DNA from: Sipunculus nudus
Taxonomy: Eukaryota; Annelida; Sipuncula; Golfingiida; Sipunculidae
Assembly: GCA_026874595.1 (NCBI GenBank)
Contig: CM049306.1
Location: 102,253,142 to 102,317,141, forward strand
Length of the DNA: 64,000 nucleotides
Reading direction: 5' to 3'
Every line of letters begins with the position of its first letter. Position 1 is the first letter of the stretch. Positions 1 through 34,302 of the stretch are shown one piece after another. The translations under genes were made by a program, and so were the position numbers. Below the pieces are notes generated by a model. It did no database searches. It was not told where the DNA came from and saw nothing but the letters and a program-made list of their open reading frames with translations.

Positions 1-713
1 GGGCGGAGCCTGATGCCTGTCAAGTGTTTGTTGACTGGCATTTGGTTGGCTGCTAGTCACATCAGCAGTTTTTCAGCAGACAGGCCCACCACCATCTGTT
101 TAAGTGCATCATAAATGGTCAAAGCAGGCAGTAGGAAAATCAGTAGCTTCTTTAGAAGGGCAAGATTTCCGCTGCCTTGGGAGCATACCTCAGAAGGGGG
201 GACTTTGATTTGGGTATGTCTGTCTGTCTGTCTGTCAGGTTTTCATTTCCGTGAGATAACTTTTCTAAATATAATCTGATTTCATTCAAATTTGGGTTAA
301 TGATTGCTCTCATGCTCCTTAGGGATTTGTTTTGGAGAACAATATGATATTTCATTTTTGATATGATGAATCAGCACATTTAGTTTCACTAATCACCAAC
401 AGGTGTCACTAGTGGTGGACATAAAATACTTGAATTTTTGCAGTAAATGTCAGGTGCTGCCATCTGTTGAGTGTGGTTAATTATATTTACATTAATTCCT
501 GGAATTTGCTTGTTTTAACTGACTCAGTACTGAATTTGAACCAAATAGGTAAACAGCCCAGGTATATATATTTCATGGATGTGTTCATTATGTGTAGGTT
601 GTATAAGTGAGGAAGCAAGTGCTCTTTATTCAGATTTTCTCCCTGCTGCAGCCATTTTAGACTCCATGTTATGTTTCAACTTTCTGCCTCACATTGTGAT
701 TATTCTCTTTCAG
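1..713 (+). other. Tafazzin intron, partial
   Basis: Intronic sequence before the first tafazzin exon in the window. It holds a CTGT microsatellite (about 217-237) inside a dispersed repeat at about 190-345 that recurs at about 4505-4640 (shared phrase TGATTTCATTCAAATT). No further exon was recognised. Confidence 0.6.
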
Positions 714-818
714 GTAAAGTTAATATGACCAATGAATTCCTTCGACTCAAGTGGGGTGTTGGACGACTGATTGCAGATTGTAAAAGGAATCCAATAATAC
801 TACCTATGTGGCATATAG
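714..818 (+). CDS. TAFAZZIN: Tafazzin exon (GKVNM...LPMWHIG)
   Basis: Acceptor CTCTTTCAG ends at 713 and donor GTATGT starts at 819. The exon carries 2 nt completing a Gly codon, 34 whole codons and 1 nt. It encodes the KVNM and NPIILPMWH blocks conserved in tafazzins. Confidence 0.95.
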
Positions 819-2478
819 GTATGTCACTCCTTTATTATATAAGTTCAACACCAAAAGTTATACAAGTACAGTGAAACCTGTGTTATGAGACCACTTGTGG
901 GACTGACCAAAAGTGGTCTTAATTCACACGTGGTCTTATAAGATAGGTCAGTTATAGCAAATGTGAATGCTTTTGGTTCACCCAAGGGTGGTCTTAATAG
1001 ACAGGTGGTCTTAATAGACAGGTAGTCTTATAAGACATGTGGTCTTTAAGACAGGTTCCACTGTACACCATAAAGCTGTAAAGCTTTTCTCTTATTTTGT
1101 TATACATTTACTGTTGTATAGCCTTCCTAGCCTATTACAGCCATGGAAGACCTATACTTTATATTAATCATCTGGTTATTTTCACATTGTGTATAAGTGA
1201 AAGACAAATGAAAGACTGGTGTGAATAAAATCCCCTTTGCAATTATTGCATTTCTAACCTGTAGAAACCATATTCCATGTGGTGTTTCATCTTATTAATC
1301 TCTGTATGGATTTGATTTGTATTGTATTCTTCTGTGATAATTTGCAGGTCTGGAAAAGGTTCTGCCAAATTACAGCCCATACATACCTCGAATTGGAAAG
1401 GTTGGTTGTAAAGTTATTCAGTATTTCTTTCAGTTTTCATCCAGTTGTGACAAAGACTTCTTTTATAAAAATGTGATGTAATATGAAGGATAACAGGGTA
1501 TTATGTTTAATCCTGAATAATTTAGAAAAAAAAATCAAATTTAACAAATGTAATACTTGAAAATAATAAGGATGCTGTGTTGCAACTTGGGTGCTGTCAG
1601 CCCAGTTTCATAACACTTATCTCTACAACAAAACTGACTGACTGTTAATGGCTGATGCTATTCATCACAGGTAATTCCTATTTTTCAGCGAGTGACTGTT
1701 TTAATTGGAGAACCAATGGATCTAGGAAATGTGATCGAAAAACTCAGGGAAATTAAAGCTTCACCAGTAAGTTACTGTTTTCAAGGAATTATACAATACT
1801 TGAGCTTCTGGTTCATGAAAAATTACCTTCAGGTATGAATAAAGTAGTTGTGCTTTACCTCCAAAGCATCAGAGCATTAAAAATTTAAAATCCTCACAGA
1901 ACAACCAGCCCTGTTCACTGTAAATGAACTGTTAAGGAAACAGTTAATTTTGTATTGTTGCCAGCTGAATGAGTTGATGAGATAATGGCTTGGAATCTAA
2001 AAAAGAATCCATAAATGAGACATTTCTCAAGATAGCCTCCTTCAGTGCATCCAAATTGTAATATTGGTACTGTGTGAATATTGTTATATACAGAAAGTAT
2101 AAATGATTGAACAAAGTGTAATATGTGGTACTAGCTTACAAAAAGAAAAAAATGTTTATAAATGACAGATTGTTATTCTTGGAATACTGAAGGGTTTCCT
2201 CCTTCAGCATGTAAACCAAAATGAAGGGTTCTAAAGTACAGCTTTCATGGAGTAGCAAATCAGGGATATCAATCAGACATACAGTAAATGTCAGTATTGC
2301 ATTATTTCATTTAAATAATCTAGATCTAGTGTGTTAAGGTATGTGAGTTATACGAGTTATGTGATATGTTTCATTACAGGTGGTTATGAGGAAAAAGCTG
2401 ACAGATATTATCCAGGATGAACTACTAACACTAAAAGACATGGCTGAGAAACTGCACAACCAGCAACCAGAGAGCTGA
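714..2478 (+). CDS. TAFAZZIN: Tafazzin, cardiolipin-remodelling transacylase (3' half, four coding exons)
   Basis: Spliced exons 714-818, 1348-1400, 1689-1766 and 2380-2478 encode about 110 C-terminal residues ending in a stop at 2476-2478. Seen directly: GKVNM followed by [15 protein letters not shown], then [32 protein letters not shown] and a helical tail. These match the C-terminal half of animal tafazzins in order and spacing. Phases are consistent (exon 1 ends phase 1, the second joins with GT to make Gly, the rest are phase 0). Family knowledge: tafazzin is a monolysocardiolipin transacylase on the membranes facing the mitochondrial intermembrane space, required for mature cardiolipin. 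The catalytic HX4D motif would be encoded upstream of base 1, so it cannot be checked. The gene converges on ANKRD16. Identity is very secure; the 5' part is missing only because the window starts inside the gene. Confidence 0.96.
869..1063. mobile_element. Small Tc1/mariner-like MITE in a tafazzin intron
   Basis: The element starts CAGTGAAACCTGT and ends ACAGGTTCCACTG, an inverted terminal pair of about 13 bp with one mismatch. It is flanked by TA on both sides (867-868 and 1064-1065). Its interior repeats GGTCTTAATAGACAGGT-type phrases. There is no coding capacity, so it is a non-autonomous TA-target element; the superfamily is inferred from the TA duplication and tip. Confidence 0.6.
1348..1400 (+). 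CDS. TAFAZZIN: Tafazzin exon ([17 protein letters not shown])
   Basis: Acceptor AATTTGCAG ends at 1347 and donor GTTGGT starts at 1401. The exon is 53 nt: 2 nt completing Gly, then 17 codons in phase 0 at the end. The LPN..PY.PR.G pattern is the segment preceding the VTVLIG strand in tafazzins. Confidence 0.94.
1689..1766 (+). CDS. TAFAZZIN: Tafazzin exon (RVTVLIGEP...)
   Basis: Acceptor TTTTTCAG ends at 1688 and donor GTAAGT starts at 1767. It holds 26 whole codons including VTVLIGEP. A second in-frame AG lies at 1669-1670, 18 nt upstream; its use would add VIPIFQ. Confidence 0.94.
2380..2478 (+). CDS. TAFAZZIN: Tafazzin last coding exon
   Basis: Acceptor TTTCATTACAG ends at 2379. It encodes 32 residues from [15 protein letters not shown] to the C-terminus QQPES, followed by TGA at 2476-2478. 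The M-R-K-x-L-T-D-x-I-Q pattern and a leucine-rich C-terminal helix match tafazzins. Confidence 0.95.
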   Translation: MVMRKKLTDIIQDELLTLKDMAEKLHNQQPES

Positions 2479-3955
2479 CAGTAGCACAGCTGTAGTAGGA
2501 GCTTGTGTGCACAGATGTGTGTGGAATACAAGACGTGTGTGTGTGTGTGTAGTATGTCAGTTGGAATAATGTGCAGGATATATTTTGTAAGGAATATAAT
2601 TAATATCTAACATATCTGAATGTGTTTGTGGTGCTGTGTACTGTATACAGGCAGCTGTTGGATCAGCTGTTGTGAAGCTAGTGTCACATAGTAGTAGTAT
2701 AAACTTGTCTCAAATGGTAGACATTGGGCCAGATGTGGAATTCTCACATTTATCATAACCATTATTCCTGGTAGATATTCATGACCAGGCTCTTAGCTTT
2801 AATTGAATGCAAGTAAGTCTTTTTACATTTTGCAATTAAAAGGTAAATTTCATAGTTTGGTTTAGGAAGGAAGTGGTGGTCAAAAGGCAACTTTACAGCA
2901 TTACATATTGGGTCACAGGGTCTTGAAATTTATTCAGGAACTGCATCTTGTAAACAAGAGTTGAAATTCATGTGAGCTACTGATCTGTTATGTTTCATGA
3001 AATTAATATTTCTATAAAAATCTAAAATAAAACTAATTTGTTCATTATTACAATCATATTTCTCAGGCTGTACTGTGTTTCACCCCTTGGGAACAAGTGT
3101 ATGTTTATGGCATATTTTAGATAAGAAGCTTGAAGGAGCTAGGCCTTTGTGAAAATACAATAATGCATGATTTTCTTTATCCTAATTACTTTTAATACTT
3201 ACAGACCTAAAAACCTACCTTTTTAACTAATAGTCATTATGAAAATGAACAGATAAACAGGTTGAATAAGTGTGACAAGACTCCCAGAAACTTTTAATGG
3301 GCAATTAACCAGATGTAATGTATACTGGTACCTCCCTTTAGGTTATGCCTGTTATAAAATTTGCAGTTTGACTTTCTTCAGTTTTTGTAGATATAAAAAT
3401 TGCATTCATTATTCATTCATCCTTGTAGTACATGGTACTCGGGGCTGATAATGCTCAGGAAATATTGTTGATGACACCATTTCTGAGACTGATAGCAACT
3501 TCCTTACAGCATTTTGCTTCTGGTTTATTTTTTTGTAGTAGGTTCATTCGTGACTGATGCCCACATTAGGAACACTCCTTGTTCTGTTGGGGCATTTGTG
3601 GTGTAATGAATAATGACATTTTTTATTATAGATCTTCTGATACAAGTGTTAAATATACTTTTAGGAAAAGTGCATTTTAATATATCTGTTAAATATTCCT
3701 GCTTAAATAGATCCATGAGACAAAGTGGCCTCGTAGACCTAACCACAGTCACAGTATTTGGACCTTTTTGGAACCTTTTTTTTTAATCTTTAATTTAAAA
3801 ATCACACATATATCATATATTCAGAATGCACTCTTTCAAGGTTTTTAACATATATATGCAAATGAATTATATAAAGGGTGCATAACAATATATATGATCT
3901 GAAATGTAATCCTGTATTTTTAGGAAATGTGAATAAAGAGTTTTATTAAAACCAT
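2479..3955 (+). other. TAFAZZIN: Probable tafazzin 3'UTR
   Basis: AT-rich unique sequence following the stop codon. AATAAA at 3932-3937, in a GTGAATAAAGAG context, is a reasonable polyadenylation signal; an earlier AATAAA lies near 3026. A short GT microsatellite is at about 2534-2550. The UTR end is inferred. Confidence 0.5.
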
Positions 3956-6900
3956 TTGTTTAGGATTTATATCTTGTGAATTCTCTCTAAACATCAGCAT
4001 TGCAATTGGAGTTTCCCAGCAGTTAATTAGAAAGCACCCAGAGACTGCATATGCTCACAAGAATAAACACTATGTTGCCAGCTGAATGGCAGAACCACAG
4101 GTGTGCTCATTCAACTAAAACAAAGCTGGCTGCTATTTGTTCCTATCTGTGCACAGAGCATCTGATGGACACCCATTAAAATTAAAAGTAATGTTCCTTA
4201 ATACCAGTGAAAAGAAATGTTTGGGACAAATAACCTTATCTCAAAAGATTAAAGAATCCTTTAACCACACCTGTTAGGGTGATACATATTACCTTCAAAA
4301 TCTTCATGGATTATTATTCTAAACTTCTACAAAATGTCATAAAGTTCTTGCAAATTCAGTTGTCAAGTAGCTAACAGACCAGCTAATGCTGGCATGAGGT
4401 AAACGTGCCAGAACATGCTCTCTGACTCCAATGCTAAATTAAAACTAAAAATTATTTTGGGAAAATCAGGCCTGCTCATCAGAGGCTATATTTTTGTCCT
4501 CCACTTCCGCTAACAGGGGACTTTGATACAGGTTTGTCCGTCAGGTTTTCGTGTCCGATGGATAACTTCTGATTTCATTCAAATTCGGATCAGTGATTGC
4601 TCCCATGCAAACCTTGGTTGGGATTGGTTTTGGAGTGTCTCTCTGAAAATTTATTATCACCAGCACCATTACCACAAAATTTTACCCTTTGTTCCCAAAT
4701 CACAACTAAAATTAAGATGTTGAGACATCTCAGGGGACAATGAAAATTTAAACACAGGCACTATGAAATGTGGAGACCACTTCAGGGGAAAATATTAACT
4801 AAAACCTATTCAGAAGGCAAGCATGGAGATCACAAGAACCTATAAAAACAAAGGTGGAAGCGGAGGACAAACTCTTAAGCTCTCCCATCCAAATACTGGT
4901 TGGTGGTTCCAAATGACATGACAAAGCTGCTGCTGTCCTCTGATGGTGGCAGTGTAAACTAGGACACACCCTTGTTGGTGTTGAACCTGCTTCTCCTGAT
5001 AAAAATTTACAAAGTGTGTGCTACAAGGCTTGATATCAGTCAGCCTGTTCGGGTACAAAAAGTACTGTGATACACTTGAAGCAATACCCAATAAGTATTG
5101 ACAATACGCTTATTTTTTAGATGTCAAATTTTCTGATTAAAAACTTGTATAAAATTTTTGTAAACAAAAAAAGACCAGTTTTTTATAGCTATATGTATAT
5201 ATGTCTGTACATATATATATATATATCTTATAAATTACATACATATATATATATTAAAACTGAATTTAAATTTTGATCTCATTTTAAGATATATAATTTT
5301 GAAAATTATTGGGAAGATTATAGGTCATATATTATATGTCATGTAGTTTACATAGATTTTAGCTCAGCTGAGTCATCTGAGCTATGGCAACCACTCTGTC
5401 TGTCGTCCGCTCGTTAACCAGGCACAAATCGTAACCGCTGGACCTGGAATCTTCTAACTTGACATGCAGGGAGGTCCATGAAATATCTCCTGGGAAACCT
5501 GAAATTAGGTATCTGTTACCCATATCCTCTAAGCTGCGGGGCTCAGAAGTACCCCTCAGAATAATTTAAAATTTGATACAAAAGCTTCAGTATCTGAACA
5601 GCTAATGCAATGATCACCATGATTTCTTTGCAGTGCATATTGATCATGGAGTGTTTCATCATTTCCTGAAGACTAGTGGCACCACCTGGAATTTTTTCCA
5701 AATTTTACATATTTTTTCTTTCTATTTTTGAGACCTTTAAAACTGTGGTCATCAATTAACAGGACACAAATTGTAACCACTTGACCTTGAATCTTCTAAC
5801 TTGATATCCATGGAATTCCATGAAAAATCTCCTTAGAATCCTGAAATTAGGTCTCTGTTGCCCATATCTTGCGAGCTATTGGCTTGTAAGTACCCCTGAG
5901 AATAATTTAACATTTGATATAAAACCTCCAGTTTCTGAACAAATAATGCATTCTTCGCATGCACATGCATCATGCAGTGTTTCATCAGTTTCTGCAGACT
6001 GGTTGCACCACTTTGATTTTTTTCAAATTTTTTACACATTTTCTTTAAATTTTCCATTTTTGAGACCTTCAAAGATGATAATAGAATTGCACCCAGAATT
6101 TTCTTACTTACCATCCAGGAAGGTCCATGAACAATCCTCGTGGAAACCTGAAATTAGGTATGTGTAACCCATATTCTCCAAGCTATGCTTAAGTTGAATG
6201 GGGATACCATCTACAAAATTGGCATTAAGATGATAAAATTCCTTTTGAGGATGACTTCCTAGCTGAGGGTCTTGACCCCCTTGGTCGCTTGTTGTATGTT
6301 TCTGGGTATGTGAATCCCCAAAATCATATTTTTCCTCGTAAACTCGATTTTCACCAAGACTACTAATTTGACCGGTTGTTGTAGGTCACAATATTCAGGT
6401 ATAAATGTAGCATCATTTAGGCTCTATGACATCAGAGAGTCCATGGTCAGTGTACTAACACCAGAGTGCCTTTTCATCTTGTGCTGAGGACATATGGATG
6501 AAGAACACTGGATGAGGATGAACATGTTTTTGCCATTTTTGATGACGCCTCATCGTCAACAAGTACACTGTTACAAGTTTTGACGTAAGCCAGACCAAGC
6601 TTTAGTTTTTTTAGTATACATTCTAACAAGAAATTTTCCATTTTAACTCAGCATATTGTTAAGTCCCCCTGCATATTTGTTGAATTTCTGACCACATGAA
6701 TACAAGCATGGCCTGTGGCACATGGTTTACTGGAAGATAGTAAACTTGTACCCAATACAGGAAATAATTTTTTACCATACAGACGGATTTTCATTTTGGG
6801 GTGCAATTTAACATGTATTCCTTTGTGTTAATACATCACTCATCGCCTAATGTTAGGATTATCTACTGTTTACCACAATATCAATGCAAGTGGATGGATC

Positions 6901-7538
6901 ACTGTTGAAGAACATTCCCACATATGGCTTGTCACGATTCAAGTTAGGCTTACCAGTGCAACATAAATGCCTACTGATTCATGGTTACACTGTTAGTATA
7001 AATTCAGGACTGGTATACACATTAAGGTGAGAAATATATAAAGTGAGCATTGATTTCAACAATATCAAGTACCGTTCGCAAGATCAAGTCTATCATCCAA
7101 CACACACATCAGCTTGTCATTGAAGCAATCACAAGTGTACATACATTCCTCATCTAGTCAATCATACCACAATACATGAAATCTTATTTTTGTCTTAAAA
7201 AGGCAAATATAAAGTAGCTTAAGGTTTATATATAGTTCAATTTATAGTTAAGGGTTGGGTTAGATCTATATTTGTTAGCAGCAGTTATATTGTTAAATCA
7301 ATATGACAAGACAGCATATAAAGCGTATTGATGTGGCGAATTGATATGTTCGATATATCAGTATTACTGTATTGATACTAGTAGCCCTAGTGTACCACAT
7401 GTGAATAAAAGCATTTTCATCTACAAGAAAATCTGACTTTCCAACTAACCATGTCATAAATGTTTTTCATTCAGCAACATACTCCAAAAAATTGCATACT
7501 ATAAAACCAAACTAGTTTTGCATAGGATATTAACATTT
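3956..7538. other. Intergenic region between convergent tafazzin and ANKRD16
   Basis: No gene was recognised. It contains a diverged dispersed repeat (about 4505-4640, also at 190-345), a TA-rich microsatellite (about 5195-5255) and a hairpin-tipped repeat with a tandem ~360-bp module (about 5357-6190). The rest is AT-rich sequence without visible structure. Open frames at 4840-5091 and 5820-6167 fall in repeats and have no recognisable domain. Confidence 0.5.
5357..6190 (-). repeat. Hairpin-tipped dispersed repeat with tandem ~360-bp module
   Basis: The tip at 5358-5386 (TTTTAGCTCAGCTGA...TCATCTGAGCT) is an imperfect palindrome. Two related modules follow, starting near 5405 and 5765. Each runs through GGACCTGGAATCTTCTAACT-like, CCTGAAATTAGGT, TAATTTAA.ATTTGATA and GTTTCATCA phrases. 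Opposite-orientation copies of the module are seen at about 47010-47440 and 62465-63120. The boundaries are approximate. Confidence 0.6.
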
Positions 7539-7621
7539 TTTATTGAAAAAAATATTTACATAGAGTTCTCCCAAACTGTCCGTAAAAATGTTATTATTAA
7601 GGTTTGCAATATAAAATTTCA
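7520..7621 (-). other. ANKRD16: Probable ANKRD16 3'UTR
   Basis: About 100 bp between the stop codon and a minus-strand AATAAA at 7544-7539. The end is inferred from the signal only. Confidence 0.45.
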
Positions 7622-31052
<23,431 letters not shown>

Positions 31053-31370
31053 CGTCCGCCACAATGGGCGCTGCCATCTTGATGGGCCGCTTACAACATT
31101 GAACACCTACCAAGTGTATAATAAAAGAAAATTTTCGTAATTTTGGGATGGAAAATTTAAAGATAACGCGAGGAGTATAAACTATATCCATTATACCGTA
31201 CTCATGAAGTCTCCCAATAAATTTACAGTAAATCTATTGAGGACACATTTTTTGGGAAACTCGCATATTATCATCCATCATTGCTTTGGTGCACGGCTGA
31301 GAATTTACACACCGGGGGACCTGGGCCATGAACCCATAACAACATCCATCACAAAACTGGAATAAAATTG
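31053..31370. other. Short spacer between ANKRD16 start and TEX264 3' end
   Basis: It holds the ANKRD16 5'UTR and core promoter by position. It is only ~300 bp long, so ANKRD16 transcription likely starts close to the TEX264 polyadenylation site. No TATA box or other named element can be supported. Confidence 0.4.
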
Positions 31371-33744
31371 TAAACGATCAAATCTTTTTTATTTGAGAGA
31401 AAAAATTACAATAAACATTTCATAAATTATTCCATTCTTCCACAAACAAGCAAATATATATGAAAACATCATTTCTACAAGATACTCCAAAAATCTCAAA
31501 ATAAATCTATTCTTGATTCTTTTTAATAATCACACTAATATAAACATAGGCCAATATATAAACATGCTTGGGTGAATAATAAAAAAAATAACACTTTTGC
31601 AAATACATTTTGTGTATGGACAAATAACAGCTGGACTGACGCAAAAAAAGATATTTTTTGAAAATCTGCTAACATGATTGAGATCTTGATATGAACACAA
31701 GCTATACAAAATCTCTAATACACTTGAGCATTATTCAAGTGTGATACAAAGGAATGCATTATCTATAGGCAGAATATTCTCTAACAGGTTACCATGCTGC
31801 TCCTGTATTCATGGCAAATCCCCAAAAAGGTATTAACAATCAATATGTGGGTATTTTCAAAAAGTTTATAGGTAGCATTGTCACTACCACAGTCTGGCAT
31901 ACTACGAATACTAGCTTTCCATTATTTTCATAAAATATGTTTGAAAAATATTTTTAAAATGACATGTAATGCATTATCACAGTGACCAGGCCATTTCACA
32001 AGATATCATGCATATTCAAAATAAATTTGTTGCTGCTTCAATATTAAATACATGATACTGGAGGATTTAGATCCACAAGCTTGCTGTATCCATAGCTTGA
32101 CACACTAAATAGTCACATATACCTAACAAGGAACAAAATTCTGAAGAATTTTATTTAATAGTGCAAATGGGTGTGTCAGTAGAGATTATTAAAATCAATA
32201 TGGTCCAAATTTATAAAAGAACAGATTATTTTTTTCAGGAGAGATCAATTTTTTCCACCTACGCCTTCTATCTGCCATTTTATTTATAAATTTTCAACTG
32301 ACAAATATTTTTCCTAAAAGTATAATTTTCAGGAGGAACTTGAGGCGTGGCCCTAATTCACAAAATGCCTACCTTACTAACTGTATAAAACATTTATGTT
32401 TATTAATTACTAAGAGAACAGTATTTTTTTAACACCACTGATGGCAGTCTGTTTGACATTGGACTGTTGCTGACTGGATGATGTCATGCTTACAGCCTTA
32501 CACACAAATGTATCAAGCAGAAAGAAAGATGGTTTCTCCATCAGATAGGAATTTGGTCTGTCATACCACAATAAATAGTCCAAAAAGCAGTAATACATTA
32601 AATCTGTATATAAAATAATTCCTTAATTTATTAAGTTGTTATTCCCATCTGTAGTGTTTTATTTAAACTGAAACAAAAATAAAAACTAAAGTGGGGGCAA
32701 GTTGTTTGTCATAATTTCTAGGTTTCCCTGTATATTTATCTATATATGCACATACATATTCTGACACACAGACAAGTCACACACACAATATATTGCTTCT
32801 TACATCTGTCAAGATTCAAAGATAAAGGAAAATGTTTAAGCACCTTATGTTCCTTTCTTAAGCTCCTTTTGTACATGCCCACATGACTGTCTGATGAATT
32901 CAGTGGTGTCATGATAACATGGGTTCAAAGTCACAACCTGTGTATTTTAAGGATGTTGGTGAAATTTAACCCTTTACTTCTCAGCCAGTTGGGACCACAT
33001 GAGACTGAAACTTAGAACTACATTTAAACAAATTTTAACGGGTCATACATACTGGCATTGCAAATTTATTTTCAATGGTAAAGATTTTTCATATTCTCAT
33101 TAAATTTAATCATAACCTCTGCTAATAATCTTGCAAAGATATAATGAAAACTGAGTGAGATACATTGTTACCTGAAATGTAGATATAAAGACAGAATTTG
33201 TCTGAAATCTGAAAAAAACTTTCTGAGCAGTAAAGAGTTAAAGTGGTATTATTATCTTGAAAAATATACAATGATGTTCCACAGATAGATAAATAATACT
33301 TAAGGTTTTAACACTATATGATTTCATGATTTTCCTAATGCTACCTTACTCTTATCTCTTGTACACTGTTTAAACAAACATTTTTAGGACTCATACTGTC
33401 TGTGATATTAACTACCTTGTTCTCTGCTCATGATTACATTTTAAAATGAAATGAATGCCCTGTCCATCCACGAGATCCAGTACATTGCTTTGGTGAGAAA
33501 CAAGATAACATTATTAATGGTAGTACATGAGACTGCCTCTTTCACTGGCTAAATATGTTCCATGCTACATGGGAACAAGATTCACTGTGGTCAACACCAT
33601 CACCAGTGGTAGTACAGCTATTTACAACCTACCATCAAAGGACAGCACAGGCCAGTTGCTTTAACATTTTGTTAATACAATTATGATGGTTTCTGAACGA
33701 GTTGAGACTTGTTCCTCTCACCACTGAGTAATCCCTAGCACCAA
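31371..33744 (-). other. TEX264: Probable TEX264 3'UTR
   Basis: AT-rich, mostly unique sequence following the TEX264 stop, lacking the repeat families seen in the introns. A minus-strand AATAAA at 31393-31388 near the low end is a plausible polyadenylation signal. This gives a UTR of about 2.4 kb by inference. Confidence 0.45.
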
Positions 33745-34302
33745 TCAAGGGGCTGATGCTGCTGCCCCCTCCTGTCCTGCCAATTCGTCAGTTACAGTCG
33801 TCGGACCGCTGGTTGAGCTGCCTCGAATATTGCCTGGGGTTGCAGATGCTTCACATGAAGCACTTTTTCTGTCACCAGACAGCTGTCCATCATCTTTCAC
33901 ATCAAGCATTGATGCGGGAGCACCAGCTGAAGAAGCCATTACGTCACCTTCAGGTCCCGGTGCTGAAGCTGGCAGGGGAGCTGCAGGCAAATCATGTTCA
34001 CCTCCAGCATCACCTTGACCCTGCTGGGTCAGACCTTCACCTTGACCTTCATGTTCTTGACCTTGACCCTCACCTTCCTGGCTGCCTCCTTGTGTGTGGT
34101 AAGCACCCTCAGTCATCTGACTGTCCTTTTCAGCTTCCATCAGACTTTCATCAGCTGGTCTGGATGCTTCTTCTTCTTCCTCGTCCTCTTCTTCTAGAGC
34201 TTCTGGTACAAAGAACTCATCCTGCCTTGCAAGGGGAGCCATGTAATTGATGTAGTCCTTGTCATAAATCTCCAGCATTGGGTAAGCACACAGCTTCTTT
34301 TC
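33745..34302 (-). CDS. TEX264: TEX264 last coding exon
   Basis: Acceptor TTCTTTTAG ends at 34303. It has 185 codons from EKKLCAYPMLEIY through the acidic run to QEGAAASAP and a stop. The tail after residue ~195 is disordered-looking. The plus-strand frames over it (33756-34250 and others) are antisense shadows. Confidence 0.94.
   Translation of the reverse strand, partial: EKKLCAYPMLEIYDKDYINYMAPLARQDEFFVPEALEEEDEEEEEASRPADESLMEAEKDSQMTEGAYHTQGGSQEGEGQGQEHEGQGEGLTQQGQGDAGGEHDLPAAPLPASAPGPEGDVMASSAGAPASMLDVKDDGQLSGDRKSASCEASATPGNIRGSSTSGPTTVTDELAGQEGAAASAP

Noticed and set aside
5820-6167. 115-residue plus frame
   Set aside because: It lies in a dispersed repeat module whose other copies (47010-47440 and 62465-63120) do not preserve it.
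33756-34250. 164-residue plus-strand frame antisense to TEX264
   Set aside because: It is the shadow of a GC-biased coding exon. The minus strand has clear TEX264 homology and splice phase.
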